Shown in pieces: positions 1-10,835 of a DNA stretch of 64,000 nucleotides. Position numbers and translations under genes: made by a program. The stretch spans positions 84,488,644 through 84,552,643 of the forward strand of contig NC_088295.1 of assembly GCF_032854445.1 (NCBI RefSeq), given 5' to 3'. The notes beneath the pieces are model-generated. The model was not told the origin of the DNA. It worked only from the letters and a program-made list of their open reading frames with translations, and searched no databases. Within the stretch, counting starts at the first letter, position 1; the number at the start of each line of letters is the position of its first letter. Source of the stretch: Liolophura sinensis (taxonomy: Eukaryota; Mollusca; Polyplacophora; Chitonida; Chitonidae).

Positions 1-1860
1 TTTAACACTTAAACTAACCAGTTTATTGCATCAGTATCTGTCTATCTACTATAAGAAACCACACTGACAATCGACAGGGAATAGGTTTTTTGACATGACA
101 GCCAAATATCACGTGACGCTTTCAGCACTAGTGGTTGATTAAACTCATAAGGGCTTCTCCAACATGGTTACTCGGAATGAATTGTCCGTCAGTGCCACAT
201 CCCCAATGCTTCATCTGCTCGGCTTTCAAAACTATACATAATTTTTACATATTTTTCTATAATAACTGTGTTCTATATCTTTTTTTCTTTATATATATAG
301 TAGCAGGCCTACGTCACTTTAATATGCACGTACACTGTAGAATTGTTCATATTTAGTTAGATGTTCATCTTAAAGGATATCTACCGAGCTGGCATCTTCA
401 CCAATAAAGCACATACTTATGTGGAAATTGACCTTTGTCTTTAAAAAAAAGCTTTGTTTTTCCGAGTTAATGATATTTCAATATGATCACCTTTACCCCA
501 GTGGATTTGTCACCCGATGAGGGGAAAACGATTTCCCCTATACCAAACTGTGTTCTGCATTCAGTAACCTGCAGACTATGATATTTACACTCCGGGGAAA
601 TATGCCCCCAGAAATTTAAGATCCTTCTGCACAGAATTTTTGTGAAACACTTGCCATTAGAAATGCAGACCGCCCAAGCACATGCTCTGTGCACTGTCCT
701 ATTTTCAGCACATTCATGATAACGCACGTGATAAATTACTAAGCAGTGTAACTCTCATTCTAGGATCTAATCTAATTTTACGTCCGTCATATGCATCTTT
801 CAAAGAAAAAAAAAATATTTCACTAACACGACGGCAGCCAGCATTGTGGTGGGAAGAAAACCGAACCCGAGCCCGGGGAAAACCCCCAACCATCTACAGG
901 TTGCTGACAGCTCCCCACGTACGACCAGAGAGGAAGCAAGCATGAGCTTGGCTCGAACTCACAGCGACCGCATCTGTGAGAGGCTGCTGGGTCAATGGCT
1001 ACAATTCAGATGTATTTGAGACTAATTAATATGGGTTAGATGCAGCATGATACCTAGTGTATATTTTTTTATATGGGCAACTTTATAATGACAATAATGG
1101 CATTCCATGCATGCACCAAAAATTTGTATTTTCTAAATTCATTTGGTTTTAGGTAATACCTCTTGTGACGTGTTGTTGTAGGAATCATTATTATGAGTCA
1201 AATGGAAGCTATGGTAATTAGTGGGAATTAGTACGAGCCGCCTCAGCTGAGTACAATGTACCTCTTCTACAAATAAAAGTAAGCTGAAGATGTTTAACCA
1301 GTTAAATGTTGTTGAGTTTAGGTTCCCATTTTATCTCCTCTTTGTCGTCTCTGCATGTATTCGTCTTTAAAAGTGAACATAAAGTCCGCCACCATATGTA
1401 CATGGAAAAAAAGCTTTATTGGTGAAGATGTCAGCTCGGTAGATATCCTTTAAGATGACGTCTATCTAAACATGAACAAGTCTTTACAGTGTACGTGCAT
1501 ATTAAAGTGAACATAAACTCCGCCACTATATATACATAGAAAAAATGATATAGGGCATAATTATCACAGAAAAATATGTAAAAAATTCTTTAAACTTTTG
1601 AAAGCCGAGAAGATGAAGTTCAGCGTTGTGGATGTGACACTGATGAACAATTCACTCCGAGTAGCCAAGTTGTAGAAGCCCCTATGAAATTGGCCAATCA
1701 CAAGCGATGAAAATGTCACGTGATAATTGACTGAAAACCCATTCACCCGCATTTTTGGTCAAAAAACGTATTTGCCATCGATTGTCTGTGTGGTTTCTTA
1801 TAGTGGATAGGCAGATATCGATGCAATAGACCGGATTTGGCGGTTAGTTTAAGTGTTAAA
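1..1860. mobile_element. Large fold-back (long terminal inverted repeat) element
   Basis: The left arm (about 1-430) and the right arm (about 1395-1860) are reverse complements at roughly 80% identity by eye. The outermost 19 bases (TTTAACACTTAAACTAACC at 1; its complement ending at 1860) match exactly. The middle, about 430-1395, is unrelated and carries an antisense SINE fragment. A sub-segment of the right arm (motif AAAGTGAACATAAA) occurs twice, near 1370 and 1504. No transposase ORF is visible, so this is a non-autonomous element. Its left end coincides with the window edge, so it may continue upstream and no target-site duplication can be checked. Confidence 0.75.
817..1000 (-). mobile_element. 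SINE family 1, antisense, inside the fold-back element
   Basis: Matches the recurring family-1 core read in reverse: ACGACGGC.GCCAGCATTGTGGTGGGA, then GAGAGGAAGC and CACAGCGACCGCAT. Head and tail are incomplete. It lies between the arms of the fold-back element, so it may post-date that element. Confidence 0.7.
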
Positions 1861-4390
1861 CTGATGCATTTTGGGCCACACATTTATGAACAGGGAACTG
1901 AGAACGACTGTCCGACTCACAATGCATACATATTGGGCAGGATACTGCAGTAACTTGTCAGGGTGAGCTTTCAAGAAAACCCCCTCATTACATGAAGAAA
2001 AATATTGTGACATTGCATTATACGAAAATATTTTCCCGAAATCTGCATAAAAGTGTCTCTTATAAATCAGAAGGTCCTGCTGTGTTCGGTAATTTCTCTG
2101 ATGTCGGTACAGACAGCTAGGTTTAATGCTTACACCCTTGCAGGTCGAAGACAAGGACGAGCAGGGCCACTAAAACACTTGCTCCTGCAATTATTGACCG
2201 GTGGCGACCGTTGTGGTGTAATTTCGGTTTTCATTTTGAAACTATTTCTAAGAATCAAATATCTTCGATCAACATCAGTTCTTTAATTTTCGACATCTTT
2301 TATTTTCTAGGTGCCGCACCCTCACAGATGATATTCGATTCCCAATTTGTCCGTAGACTGATGACACAGTTGTATGATCCTATACGTCTGAGTTTGATTT
2401 TATGTATGATCCATGTGATATATGGCAGGAACTAAGCATGAAGTACCATAAACAAGCGATATATGCGAGTCTGAGAAAGAGGCTTCGTTGAAGCGCTAAT
2501 ATTTGTGGCAGACAATTGGCGTCGCCATGAAAATAATCTTGTCCACACGGTTTACATCATTAAGTGTGAGTTACAACACTCACATAACAACGACAACGTC
2601 ACAAACAAGCCAAGTGATTATAAAAGACGAATCAGTTTTCTAGGTTTTAATCAGATATGAAATCAGGGGCGTAGGAAGCAATTTCAAAGATGGGGGATCC
2701 AAAAGTTCCAGCAAAAAAAGTGAGGGTCCAGCGGCCGCCAAGGTCCCGGAAGCTCTGAAGGAGCTATATCGCCTTGGAGGCGATTTGCCGTATCTTAGAT
2801 ATGCCAATTAAAGTGTTTATTTAAAGTGCTATTTAAGCCTGCCTAAAAAAATTGAAACATACGTTTATCTCAATTTCCCTGAAGAATGTATGGTCAACAA
2901 AGAACATTGTAACAATTTATCCAGAATTCAACATTAAATTTATGCATGTCGGAGAAAGGTTGGTGTAGATTGACTAATGCAAGCATTTAACTCGTATGGA
3001 GTAGAATCGCTGGGAAAAAAATCATTAATGTTTTTACTGGACCTTGGTGGTAAACTTGGCAGCCTATTCGCGCTGACTTACTTGAAATCAATGTCATTCA
3101 CATGTACACATACACTTTTTGATCAGACATTTAGCTCAGAAAAAAGTCATGCATCTGATTTGGGGGAATTCTCAGTGACGCGCCTAAGTCGGTGGTTACA
3201 ACGGTTACTTATCTTTCCTTCACTGATGAATCTTGCAACCCGTCCTAAGTAAAATGATCTTGGTATGACGATAAACTATAATGAAATAAATAACTCAACA
3301 CCGATGAGTGCATATATTGTACAAATATATTAATTATTCTGCTTTTTTGGCTGAACAGAACTTCATCGTCATCGCATTGAATCACAGTCACTAAATCAGA
3401 AAAAAAAAGATTGTGTTTGGGGACAAATGAGTCCACTTTTTTGTCAAATTACACTGTAGATGATTTGCCCTTCCATGAGAGAATTTTATATATTAATATA
3501 TGCTACTTCTATATGTGTACTGAAAGTTAAAACAAGCAAACTTACATAAACCTATGTAATTTTGGCACATTATCAGTTTGGAAAAACAGGTATATATAAC
3601 TTCGTGACACTATATCATGTGATCTGGAAAAGCAAAATCTTTGAGAAATAATCAAAATTCACAACCTTACGACAATTGCAGCCATGGTCGCATGAATGCA
3701 GAAAATACAAAACCGACGCACAAAAATCGTTGTTAAAAAAAAGACCATGATTTCAGTACATGGCATGAACATTTGTACTTCATAAACCGCCTGCGCGAAG
3801 TAACTCTCATAAAAAGAAAGAAAACAATAAAATGAACTATGTGTCAAACTCCATGTAAAATGTCCAGGTGGTTGGATTTATTCTAAGGGAGCTAACTCAT
3901 AAACATATAAATATGTAGGTCCAAGGAAGGAAAAAACATGTTTACCATGTTTAGTTTACTGAAAAAATATATTTACAGTCGTGTGATATTTTATTCGGCG
4001 AAGGGGCTTGTTTGTGTTACAAGTATATATAATTTCCTGAACCTGAAAAGTGTTGGGGGAGGGGGGAGGGGTCAAAAGATATGTTGCCCCCGCATCTTTG
4101 CTCCCCTTGGACATGGCTCCCTTGTGAAATATTGTACGTTAAAAGTAAAACAATATGGTCAATAACTGATATCACGACGAATGGCCTAAGGTAATAATCA
4201 GGCGAACTTGCGGCATCTATCATACAGAAAGGACAATGTGTATACCACTAAATAGTGCTAATGGGGCTGTGTATAGTTTCCATGTTTAAACATTGTCCAA
4301 CATGATCGGTTCCACATTTTACCTAAACAAGTAAAACACATATACTGACTTTGTACAGGGAATTTGTACACTTTGTACTGGGGTTATTTT
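1861..4390. other. Intergenic, no gene recognised
   Basis: Only short, unconvincing reading frames on both strands. A stretch near 2665-2790 (GGGGCGTAGGAAGCAA, GGGGGATCC, TCCAGCGGCCGCC) resembles, in inverted orientation, sequence near 52530-52650 and is probably a dispersed repeat fragment. The rest is AT-rich unique-looking sequence. Confidence 0.5.
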
Positions 4391-4394
4391 TATG

Positions 4395-4672
4395 GCCTTG
4401 TCCACATGCCTCACCAAAAAACAGTCAAACAAATTTTCAACCAGTCATCATTGCAATCTTCATATCCACAGTGTCAGCCATCTACCTAACTATCAACTAA
4501 CAGTCAATACAATCTTCATATCCACAGGTACCCACCGTCTGCCACAAATCAATCAATTATCAATGTATTCTTTATATTTACGGGTATCCACGGTTTGCCT
4601 AATTATCTACTAACAATCAATATAATCTTTAAGTTTCATATTTACAAATATCAAACATCTATCAATTTGTCA
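4395..4672 (+). repeat. Degenerate tandem repeat of about 75-85 bp
   Basis: A phrase of the type CAATCTTCATATCCACAG followed by a CCATCTACCTAACTATCAAC-like segment recurs with decay about four times before the SINE that starts at 4673. Short open frames here are by-products of the repeat. Confidence 0.4.
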
Positions 4673-4948
4673 AGCGGGGCCTCCGTGGCTCAGTTGGTTA
4701 GCGCGCTAGCGCAGTGTAATGACCCAGGAGTCTCTCACCAATGCAGTCACTGTGAGTTCAAGTCCAGCTCATGCTGGCTTCCTCTCCGGCCGTACGTGGG
4801 AAGGTCTTGCAGCAACCTGCGGATGGTCGTGGGTTTCCCCCGGGCTCTGCCCGGTTTCCTCCCACCATAATGCTGTCCGCCGTCGTATAAGTGTAACAAG
4901 TGTAATTCTTGAGTACTGCGTAAAACACCAATCAAATAAATTATTTAT
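4673..4948 (+). mobile_element. SINE family 1, near full length
   Basis: Best family-1 copy in the window. A tRNA-like head has an A box TGGCTCAGTTGG (4686-4697) and a B box GTTCAAGTC (4756-4764). A core (CCGTACGTGGGAAGGTC, CGTGGGTTTCCCCCGGGC, CACCATAATGCTG) follows, ending in CGTAAAACACCAATCAAATAAAT. Short ORFs on both strands here are SINE-derived. Confidence 0.9.
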
Positions 4949-5124
4949 TTCGAGAAATATCTTTTCCGAAAAAAAAAATACTAGTAACATACTAGTAACT
5001 AATTTTGTGAAAATGACCTTAGCAGTATTCTATACTAAGAAATTTTCATAATATCTCTGGTCTAGGAAGCAATATGCGGTTGACATTGTCCTCGTGTAAA
5101 GTCAAACGAACTTCGCTGGTAACC

Positions 5125-5372
5125 ACACGCCTTCAACCAATATGCCGATCCTACTGGTTAGCTTGCTCGTGCAGCACAAAGACTTCGGAGCCTCTCACCA
5201 ATGTGATCGCTGTGGGTTAAGTCCAGCTCAGCTCAATTCCTTTCTGCGGAAGATCCGCGGTCATGGGTTTCCATCGGCCCGATTTCCTCTTTCCATAATG
5301 CTGACCGCAGTCGTATAAGTGACATATTCTCAAGTATGTTGTAAACCACCAGTCAGATAAACAAACATATAC
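5125..5372 (+). mobile_element. SINE family 1, diverged copy
   Basis: Recognisable by GGAGCCTCTCACCAATGTGATCGC, a truncated core and the tail AAACCACCAGTCAGATAAACAAACA. The head is degraded. Confidence 0.65.
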
Positions 5373-5628
5373 GTATGTGACACGTTCGTCAGTAACGTGG
5401 CAAAGGTGAATGGTTTACTCCGGGTAAGCCTGTTTCTTCCAAAAATAATATAACCGCCATCACACAAGTATCAATGGCGTTGTGCATGTGCACACCACAA
5501 AGAATACACTAGTATATACATTAAAATAAGCAGATAGAACTCTGAGAAAGAGTCAGGGAGAAAAAAAGCCATAGAGAACGCAAAAAGCATAAAATGATTT
5601 TAAAAAGACACAGGTTCAAAAAGTTTCA

Positions 5629-5634
5629 TTTATT
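5629..5634 (-). terminator. Candidate polyadenylation signal for BRICHOS-like gene A
   Basis: AATAAA on the minus strand about 240 bp past the gene A stop codon. Position fits; no transcript evidence. Confidence 0.35.
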
Positions 5635-5870
5635 TCATCTGTGTGGATAGATAGTATGGAAAAAAAATCTGGAACAAGTTGGTAGACCTACAAAATCAAG
5701 AAATAAGAGTTTTGCCTATAATTCATCACGGTACTCCATGAGAGGGTACATCTTCATAACGATAGACTAGAGACATAACATCCATTTTAATTTAACCTTA
5801 GTATCAAATAATGTTATACTTAATTGTTGTTGTATTGTAGAAAACTGGAATATAATTACCCTAATGCTCC

Positions 5871-7660
5871 TCATGCAATGGCCTTAGGATGGTAGGACAA
5901 GCTGTTTTTGATCTCATCACTTAACATTCCCTTCAAGTGAAGGTGGATGAACGCTTTGGCGTGCTCGGTATGCGTCAGTAGACCCCTCTACAACAGAACA
6001 CACAAACCGCTACATCATTTCAAACAGCAGTAAGCGCATATGTTGCAGATTTTAGTGGGAAATATTACGCGATAAACCTCAACAACGAAACAGTTAGGAG
6101 ATTATTAGCTATGTACATGTATGTGGTTTGGAAGACAGGCCATATAGATAACTCTCAGAAATTTATTTGCATTAGATTCCTATTTTCATAAAACAATCAA
6201 GATAAGAAATTAGGTACATGCAGATCAATTCGTACCTTTGCCGGGACTTTGTTGTTGTTGTTAAGAATAATCATATTCGCCAATTAATTACCATACACAC
6301 AGTTTTATTTTGTTTGCTCGGTACAGAATTCGCCTACCTCTAATTTCAACAGCCCATCAGCAGTGTGTGCCTGCGTCACTTGTTCAGGGGTCATATGTTG
6401 CCCATAACAACCCGAGTCAGTCTTCATCACCAGTACATGCTGTTAATTGTAAAATGTATGTTGATGCCAGTGTAAACTATTTCCACACACGACACTTAAA
6501 ATACAATTACAGAAGTGAAAGGGACAAAGCTGGCGTTAATTTTGTACACGAAAGAAATGAAAATGAAATAATGTCCACAGAAGAAATTTTTGCACAAATA
6601 TTTCTCTGTTATCGTATTTGTCTGCAGTCTGTGTCTTCCAAACGGACAGACGTATGTAGTCTGCGTCGAATACTTCCATGTTAACCCAGTTGTCTTTAAC
6701 AGATCGGCCTTGTGAGTCAAATATTAAATATTGAGAAATATGAAACAACTATGTATTGGGCATGTGAAACTTACATGGCTGACGTCCATGAACCAAAGAG
6801 GATTGGAGCTGCTGAATGTGTGGTCTGTGATCGGGACAGGTGTAGAGTGCGGACCGTGTGTAGTGTGCGGGTGCTGGGTGTGCGGGTGTTGGGTGTGTGG
6901 GTGCTGAGTGTGTAAGCCGTGTGACGGGTGGGGGTGTTGGGTGTGCGTGGCGTGCGGGTGTTGGGTGTGCGTGGCGTGCGGGTGGTGTGTGTGACCCGCG
7001 GGGGTGGTTTTCTGGCTGTGAACCTGAAACACAAATATGATGCAGTATTCAATTGTTGCAGTAACAGGCTAACATTCTACAGGCCTCTCGCTGTTCAGTA
7101 GGCTAAAGCAAATGTTGTACAGATCCGTGAATCAGTTCGAGAGCCATTATATGACAGCTAAAACAAGTAATGAAATAAATAAATTTTTCATTTGCTAGTC
7201 TTGTTAATCTATTGTATATAATATGAATACATTATACAAAATTTTCAATGAACGCAAATATCCAGCCATGAAAATAAAATTATTTGTCTTCCATTCATAA
7301 ACATAACGCTTCCCCCCACCGCCACCTTGTCATAATATGATATATACAAGTACATGTTAGCGTAGAGTTCTAGTGGAGCACAATGATCCAGGAGCCTCTC
7401 ACCAATTGCTGTGTGTTTCAGCTCATGATGGCTTCGTCTCTTCTCTGCCGTGCGTGAGAAGGTCTGACAGCAACCTGCTGCTGGTCGTGGGTTTTACCCC
7501 GATCTCTGCTCAGTTTCATCCCATCATACTGCTAGCCACCTTCGTATAAGTGAAAAATTCTTGAGTACGACGTGAAACACCAATCAAATAAATAAACAAA
7601 CATAGATGTACATATACCTACCAGAGCCAAAGAAATACAGATCAAGGCAATAGTAAACAT
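5871..7660 (-). CDS. Secreted BRICHOS-like protein A (His-rich, frameshifted end)
   Basis: Exons on the minus strand: 7660-7622, 7023-6775, 6439-6338, 5987-5871, all phase 0 with GT-AG introns. They encode 168 aa. Exon 1 is a 13-residue signal-peptide start (MFTIALICISLAL). Exon 2 (residues 14-96) is a His/Thr/Pro low-complexity stretch with repeats of the type THTQHPHA, then DHTF..WFMD. Exon 3 (97-130) carries SGCY with Cys107, 14 residues after Asp93. Exon 4 (131-168) contains EIKN but then ends SLSYHPKAIA without the second Cys seen in B, C and E. Removing one T near 5899-5901 restores a Cys-Pro and the family ending EEH-stop (stop at 5863-5861), so the gene is probably a recent frameshift, a decaying copy or an assembly error. 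Function is unknown; BRICHOS domains in known proteins chaperone a secreted partner. Confidence 0.7.
7362..7602 (+). mobile_element. SINE family 1 in intron 1 of gene A
   Basis: Contains ATGATCCAGGAGCCTCTCACCAAT, a core with CGTGCGTGAGAAGGTCTG, and the tail CGTGAAACACCAATCAAATAAATAAACAAA. Inserted antisense to the gene, ending 20 bp downstream of exon 1. Confidence 0.85.
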
Positions 7661-8239
7661 CTTCAATCTTTGTCGCTTCAACAAATCAAAATTGGTAAAA
7701 TATGAAAACGGTTGCGGGTTTATATACTGGTATCATTCCTACGCTTTTGGATGTTATCTTTGAGAACATTACAGTCTGTGTTGGTGTGTGTTATATCTGC
7801 TTTGTCCAGAGATAGCTTTGTGATATCTTCACCGCCGCGAGTAGGCGTCCACGTAACCTAACTCACACCTGGTCTTTAATCAGGTTTCAATTTGATGTTC
7901 CAATTTCCATCTGTTTCCAAAGAAACTTTCCCTCACGTAGGATCTCTTGTACACATGTCACTTTTATCAGTAACTTTTCAATAGAGGTTGTAGGCCTCAA
8001 GACGATAAAATCTAAGGTGAACTTATGCTCTTGTGTTGTTCTGTGTGTTTCCGATTTTTTTTTTATCAATATTGCTTTTTTCACGAAATGTATGTTGACC
8101 AATCTGAGGATGTTCGTCAACTAGCCCTTCCGACGGTTTTTTATATCGTTTTTTTTTTTTATTAAATGAAGCACCATAAATAACACATGACATAAACTGT
8201 ACAGAGGTGTACCCAGTTCACATGCACTATCGACCATGT

Positions 8240-8460
8240 TGAGTGAGTGAGTGCTTGGGGTGTAACGTCGTACTTAACAATTTTTTCAATCATATGACGA
8301 CGAAGGAGTCCTTAGAGTGCATGTAAGGTGCCTCCTTGTAGCAGGACGAATTTCCACCGCTCTTTTATCTAGTGCTGGTTCGCTGAGACGCCTTACCGAA
8401 GGCAAGTAAACCGCCCCGCCCATTATACTGATATTGATACTATCCGGGACGGTCAGCCAT
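8240..8460 (-). mobile_element. SINE family 2, antisense, head truncated
   Basis: Starts with GAGTGAGTGAGTGCTTGGGG and follows the family-2 consensus (CATATGACGACGAAGGA, CACCGCTCTTTTATCTAGTG, CTTACCGAAGGCAAGTAA). It stops before the tRNA-like head that is complete in the copy at 48213. Confidence 0.85.
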
Positions 8461-8600
8461 GTTGAAGAAAAAGACTGTATTTTTGACATGATTTATTCAG
8501 CCTGTATATATGAACACACTAAGCTTATGGTTATTATGACTTGATAATACTTTGCAGTTTAAACAGCTGTTATATATAAGTGACACACACTTTTTTTTTT

Positions 8601-8700
8601 AATTGGTGTTTTATCGCGGAATTAAAGAATATTTCACTTATACCATGGCGGACACAATTATGGTGGGAGGAAACTTAGAAGAGCCCGGATGCAGCATGCT
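8601..8700 (-). mobile_element. SINE family 1 fragment, antisense
   Basis: AATTGGTGTTTTATCGCGG, AAGAATATTTCACTTATACC and ATTATGGTGGGAGGAAAC match the 3' half of family 1 in reverse. The sequence diverges after about 8690. Confidence 0.7.
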
Positions 8701-8879
8701 GCTAGCAGAAAGTTTATATCCACGGGCACTAATCAAGGGAGGTTTGTCAGGTATACCTGTTGAAGGTCTGTGGTTTACTGACGTCAGGCACCCTGGATTT
8801 CACTTCTATATAAACCTGTCTGTATGTGAAAAATTTTGTTAAACACCATTCAAAAAAATAAATAAAAAATAAATCAATA

Positions 8880-10180
8880 AATCGTAGACACACACATAGA
8901 CTAGCTGGAATCATATGCATTCCCAGAAATATTAGAAGATACTAAATTAATTTGCGATGCGCGGTATCATAGGACACATAAACTGATTCATGCCTCTGAC
9001 TAAGACTTAATATGAGGGTAAAGCATCGTTACTAGGTTAGTAATAAGAAAAAAACTATTTGTGCTTTCAAAAAACCAACACACGGAGGTGTCATTACACC
9101 AAGATATAGTACATATATGTACTATATATGCATGGCCCCAGGATCACGAAGCTGTCTTAGATCTAGGTCAGGCATAAGGGATTAAAGGATTAGTGTTCAG
9201 ATTTATCATTTATTTATAACTGGATAATCCTGTATGGATTGTCACACTGACATAATACATTTCTAAAAAGGGGCACATATAGCCGAAATATATGATACTC
9301 AAAGTCATATTATAATGAGGTTGATTTTAAGCATATTTTCCGACAACATGCAGTAATCTCCGTCAAAATATGTCATGTACCACCAGCCTATACCAGGTGA
9401 TAGGTCGAGCTTCACCGCTATCATTCAGTTGAAGAAAATCGGCCAAAGCGACAACATTAACCTGGAATTTCTCCAGGAAATGGTTTATTGCTCCGCACAC
9501 GGCTGTGATTAAATCAGATGACAACGCAGCATTCAAAGAAACTCTAACCTAAGTAACCAGTGATGTCTGATAAATTGAAACGTATATCAGTTGATCTAAT
9601 TTTCTTGAACCATAGTGATATGTGGTGTGTAAGTTGCTATTTTTAGGCATTTACATGAATTAAGTTTGACAAATTACATTATTATGTTAAAAAAATTTTG
9701 AAAAGACAGTTGCAAGCGCATGATATCCAATTAAGATCACATGTCTTTCTTTAAAAACGTTAAGTTCTTTAAAGTGGCTTCAACATCTTGGTTACCTAAT
9801 CCAGAAATAGCTCTCTCATTTGATAAGAGTGGACAATTACATAGCTTGGAAAAAAATCATCGGATATATGTGTACACGGAATCCTTTATCGATTTCCAAA
9901 TTGTTGTAACATATTAATGTTTAATGTAAGATTGATGAAACGCCTTATAATTAGCGGTCAGGTAGGACAGTTTAGCAAACAAAGCTTATAGAATGTCTAT
10001 CAGTGATTTGTACTTGCCTGTTTAGAGCAAAGCATTATTGCGATGCTTGGCCTTAACGTAGATGACCTGGCTTCTGCCATCCACTCTGTATATAGCAAAT
10101 TTTTATCTCTCCTTTCCCCTCTGTTTCAAAAACTTCAATTGTTGACTAAAGCGCAAGTTTGAACATCCACACAGATTGGA
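8880..10180. other. Intergenic between genes A and B, nothing recognised
   Basis: AT-rich, only short ORFs, no family-exon hallmarks (no SGCY or CPKLY-like coding) on either strand. Confidence 0.5.
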
Positions 10181-10182
10181 TT

Positions 10183-10265
10183 ATTCGATTGATCTTCCAC
10201 GCCGTACTCATGAAATATATTTCACTTAAACAATGGAGTTCAGCATTATGGTGAGAGGAAAAGTT
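10183..10265 (-). mobile_element. SINE family 1 fragment, antisense
   Basis: CGATTGATCTTCCACGCCGTACTCATGAAATATATTTCACTT.. then ATTATGGTGAGAGGAAAAG: a diverged 3' piece only. Confidence 0.55.
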
Positions 10266-10574
10266 TTCTGGCGAGAGAATTTGTAGGTTAACCAATATGA
10301 GCAAATGTGAAAGCGACGGAAATGGTTATGTCCTTCTTGAGTAACAGTCCATTCTAAACAGGTCGATAGTTTCTCCAAAAATTGAACAGAGCAGCACACT
10401 GACAGGAATTTATCAAAAACTCTTTAATTTCCAAATTTTAGAATTACTACTTAACAATCTGACAACAATGAGTATTTCGGTGTATGTACATATACTGTGC
10501 TTTCTTCTGCCGAAACTGAAGCATCAAACCGAAGCCACTAGACATGACACCTATCCAGTTACATTATAATGATA

Positions 10575-10712
10575 CCGGGCCAACAAGAGCGCCAAGCGAG
10601 AGAGCAACAAGTACCATTTTTAAAGTCTTTGGTATGACCTGATCCGGATTTGATCCCAGGTCTCCTAACTATGAGGCTGACGTGCCAACCATTAGGTCAA
10701 GAGCAAATACAG
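10575..10712 (-). mobile_element. tRNA-headed SINE family 3 fragment
   Basis: Shares ATTTTTAAAGTCTTTGGTATGAC, GATCC..GGTCTCC and AACCAT.AGG with the copy at 24225-24420. In reverse orientation these read as a tRNA-like A-box/B-box head, so it is a third SINE family, antisense here. Confidence 0.5.
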
Positions 10713-10749
10713 ACACCATCACACTTTAAAGAAGGGAACATTACATAGA

Positions 10750-10755
10750 TTTATT
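10750..10755 (-). terminator. Candidate polyadenylation signal for gene B
   Basis: AATAAA on the minus strand, about 80 bp after the gene B stop codon, a typical distance for a short 3' UTR. Confidence 0.45.
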
Positions 10756-10835
10756 ACATTTCCTGGACATCTCGTCCGTGTTAATTTTTATAAATTCAAA
10801 GAAAACACGAAACAAATGTCAGAGAAAGTATAAGT

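Noticed and set aside
4673-4990. Overlapping ORFs of 62-110 aa on both strands
   Set aside because: All fall within a full-length SINE with tRNA-like head; repeated versions occur at other SINE copies.
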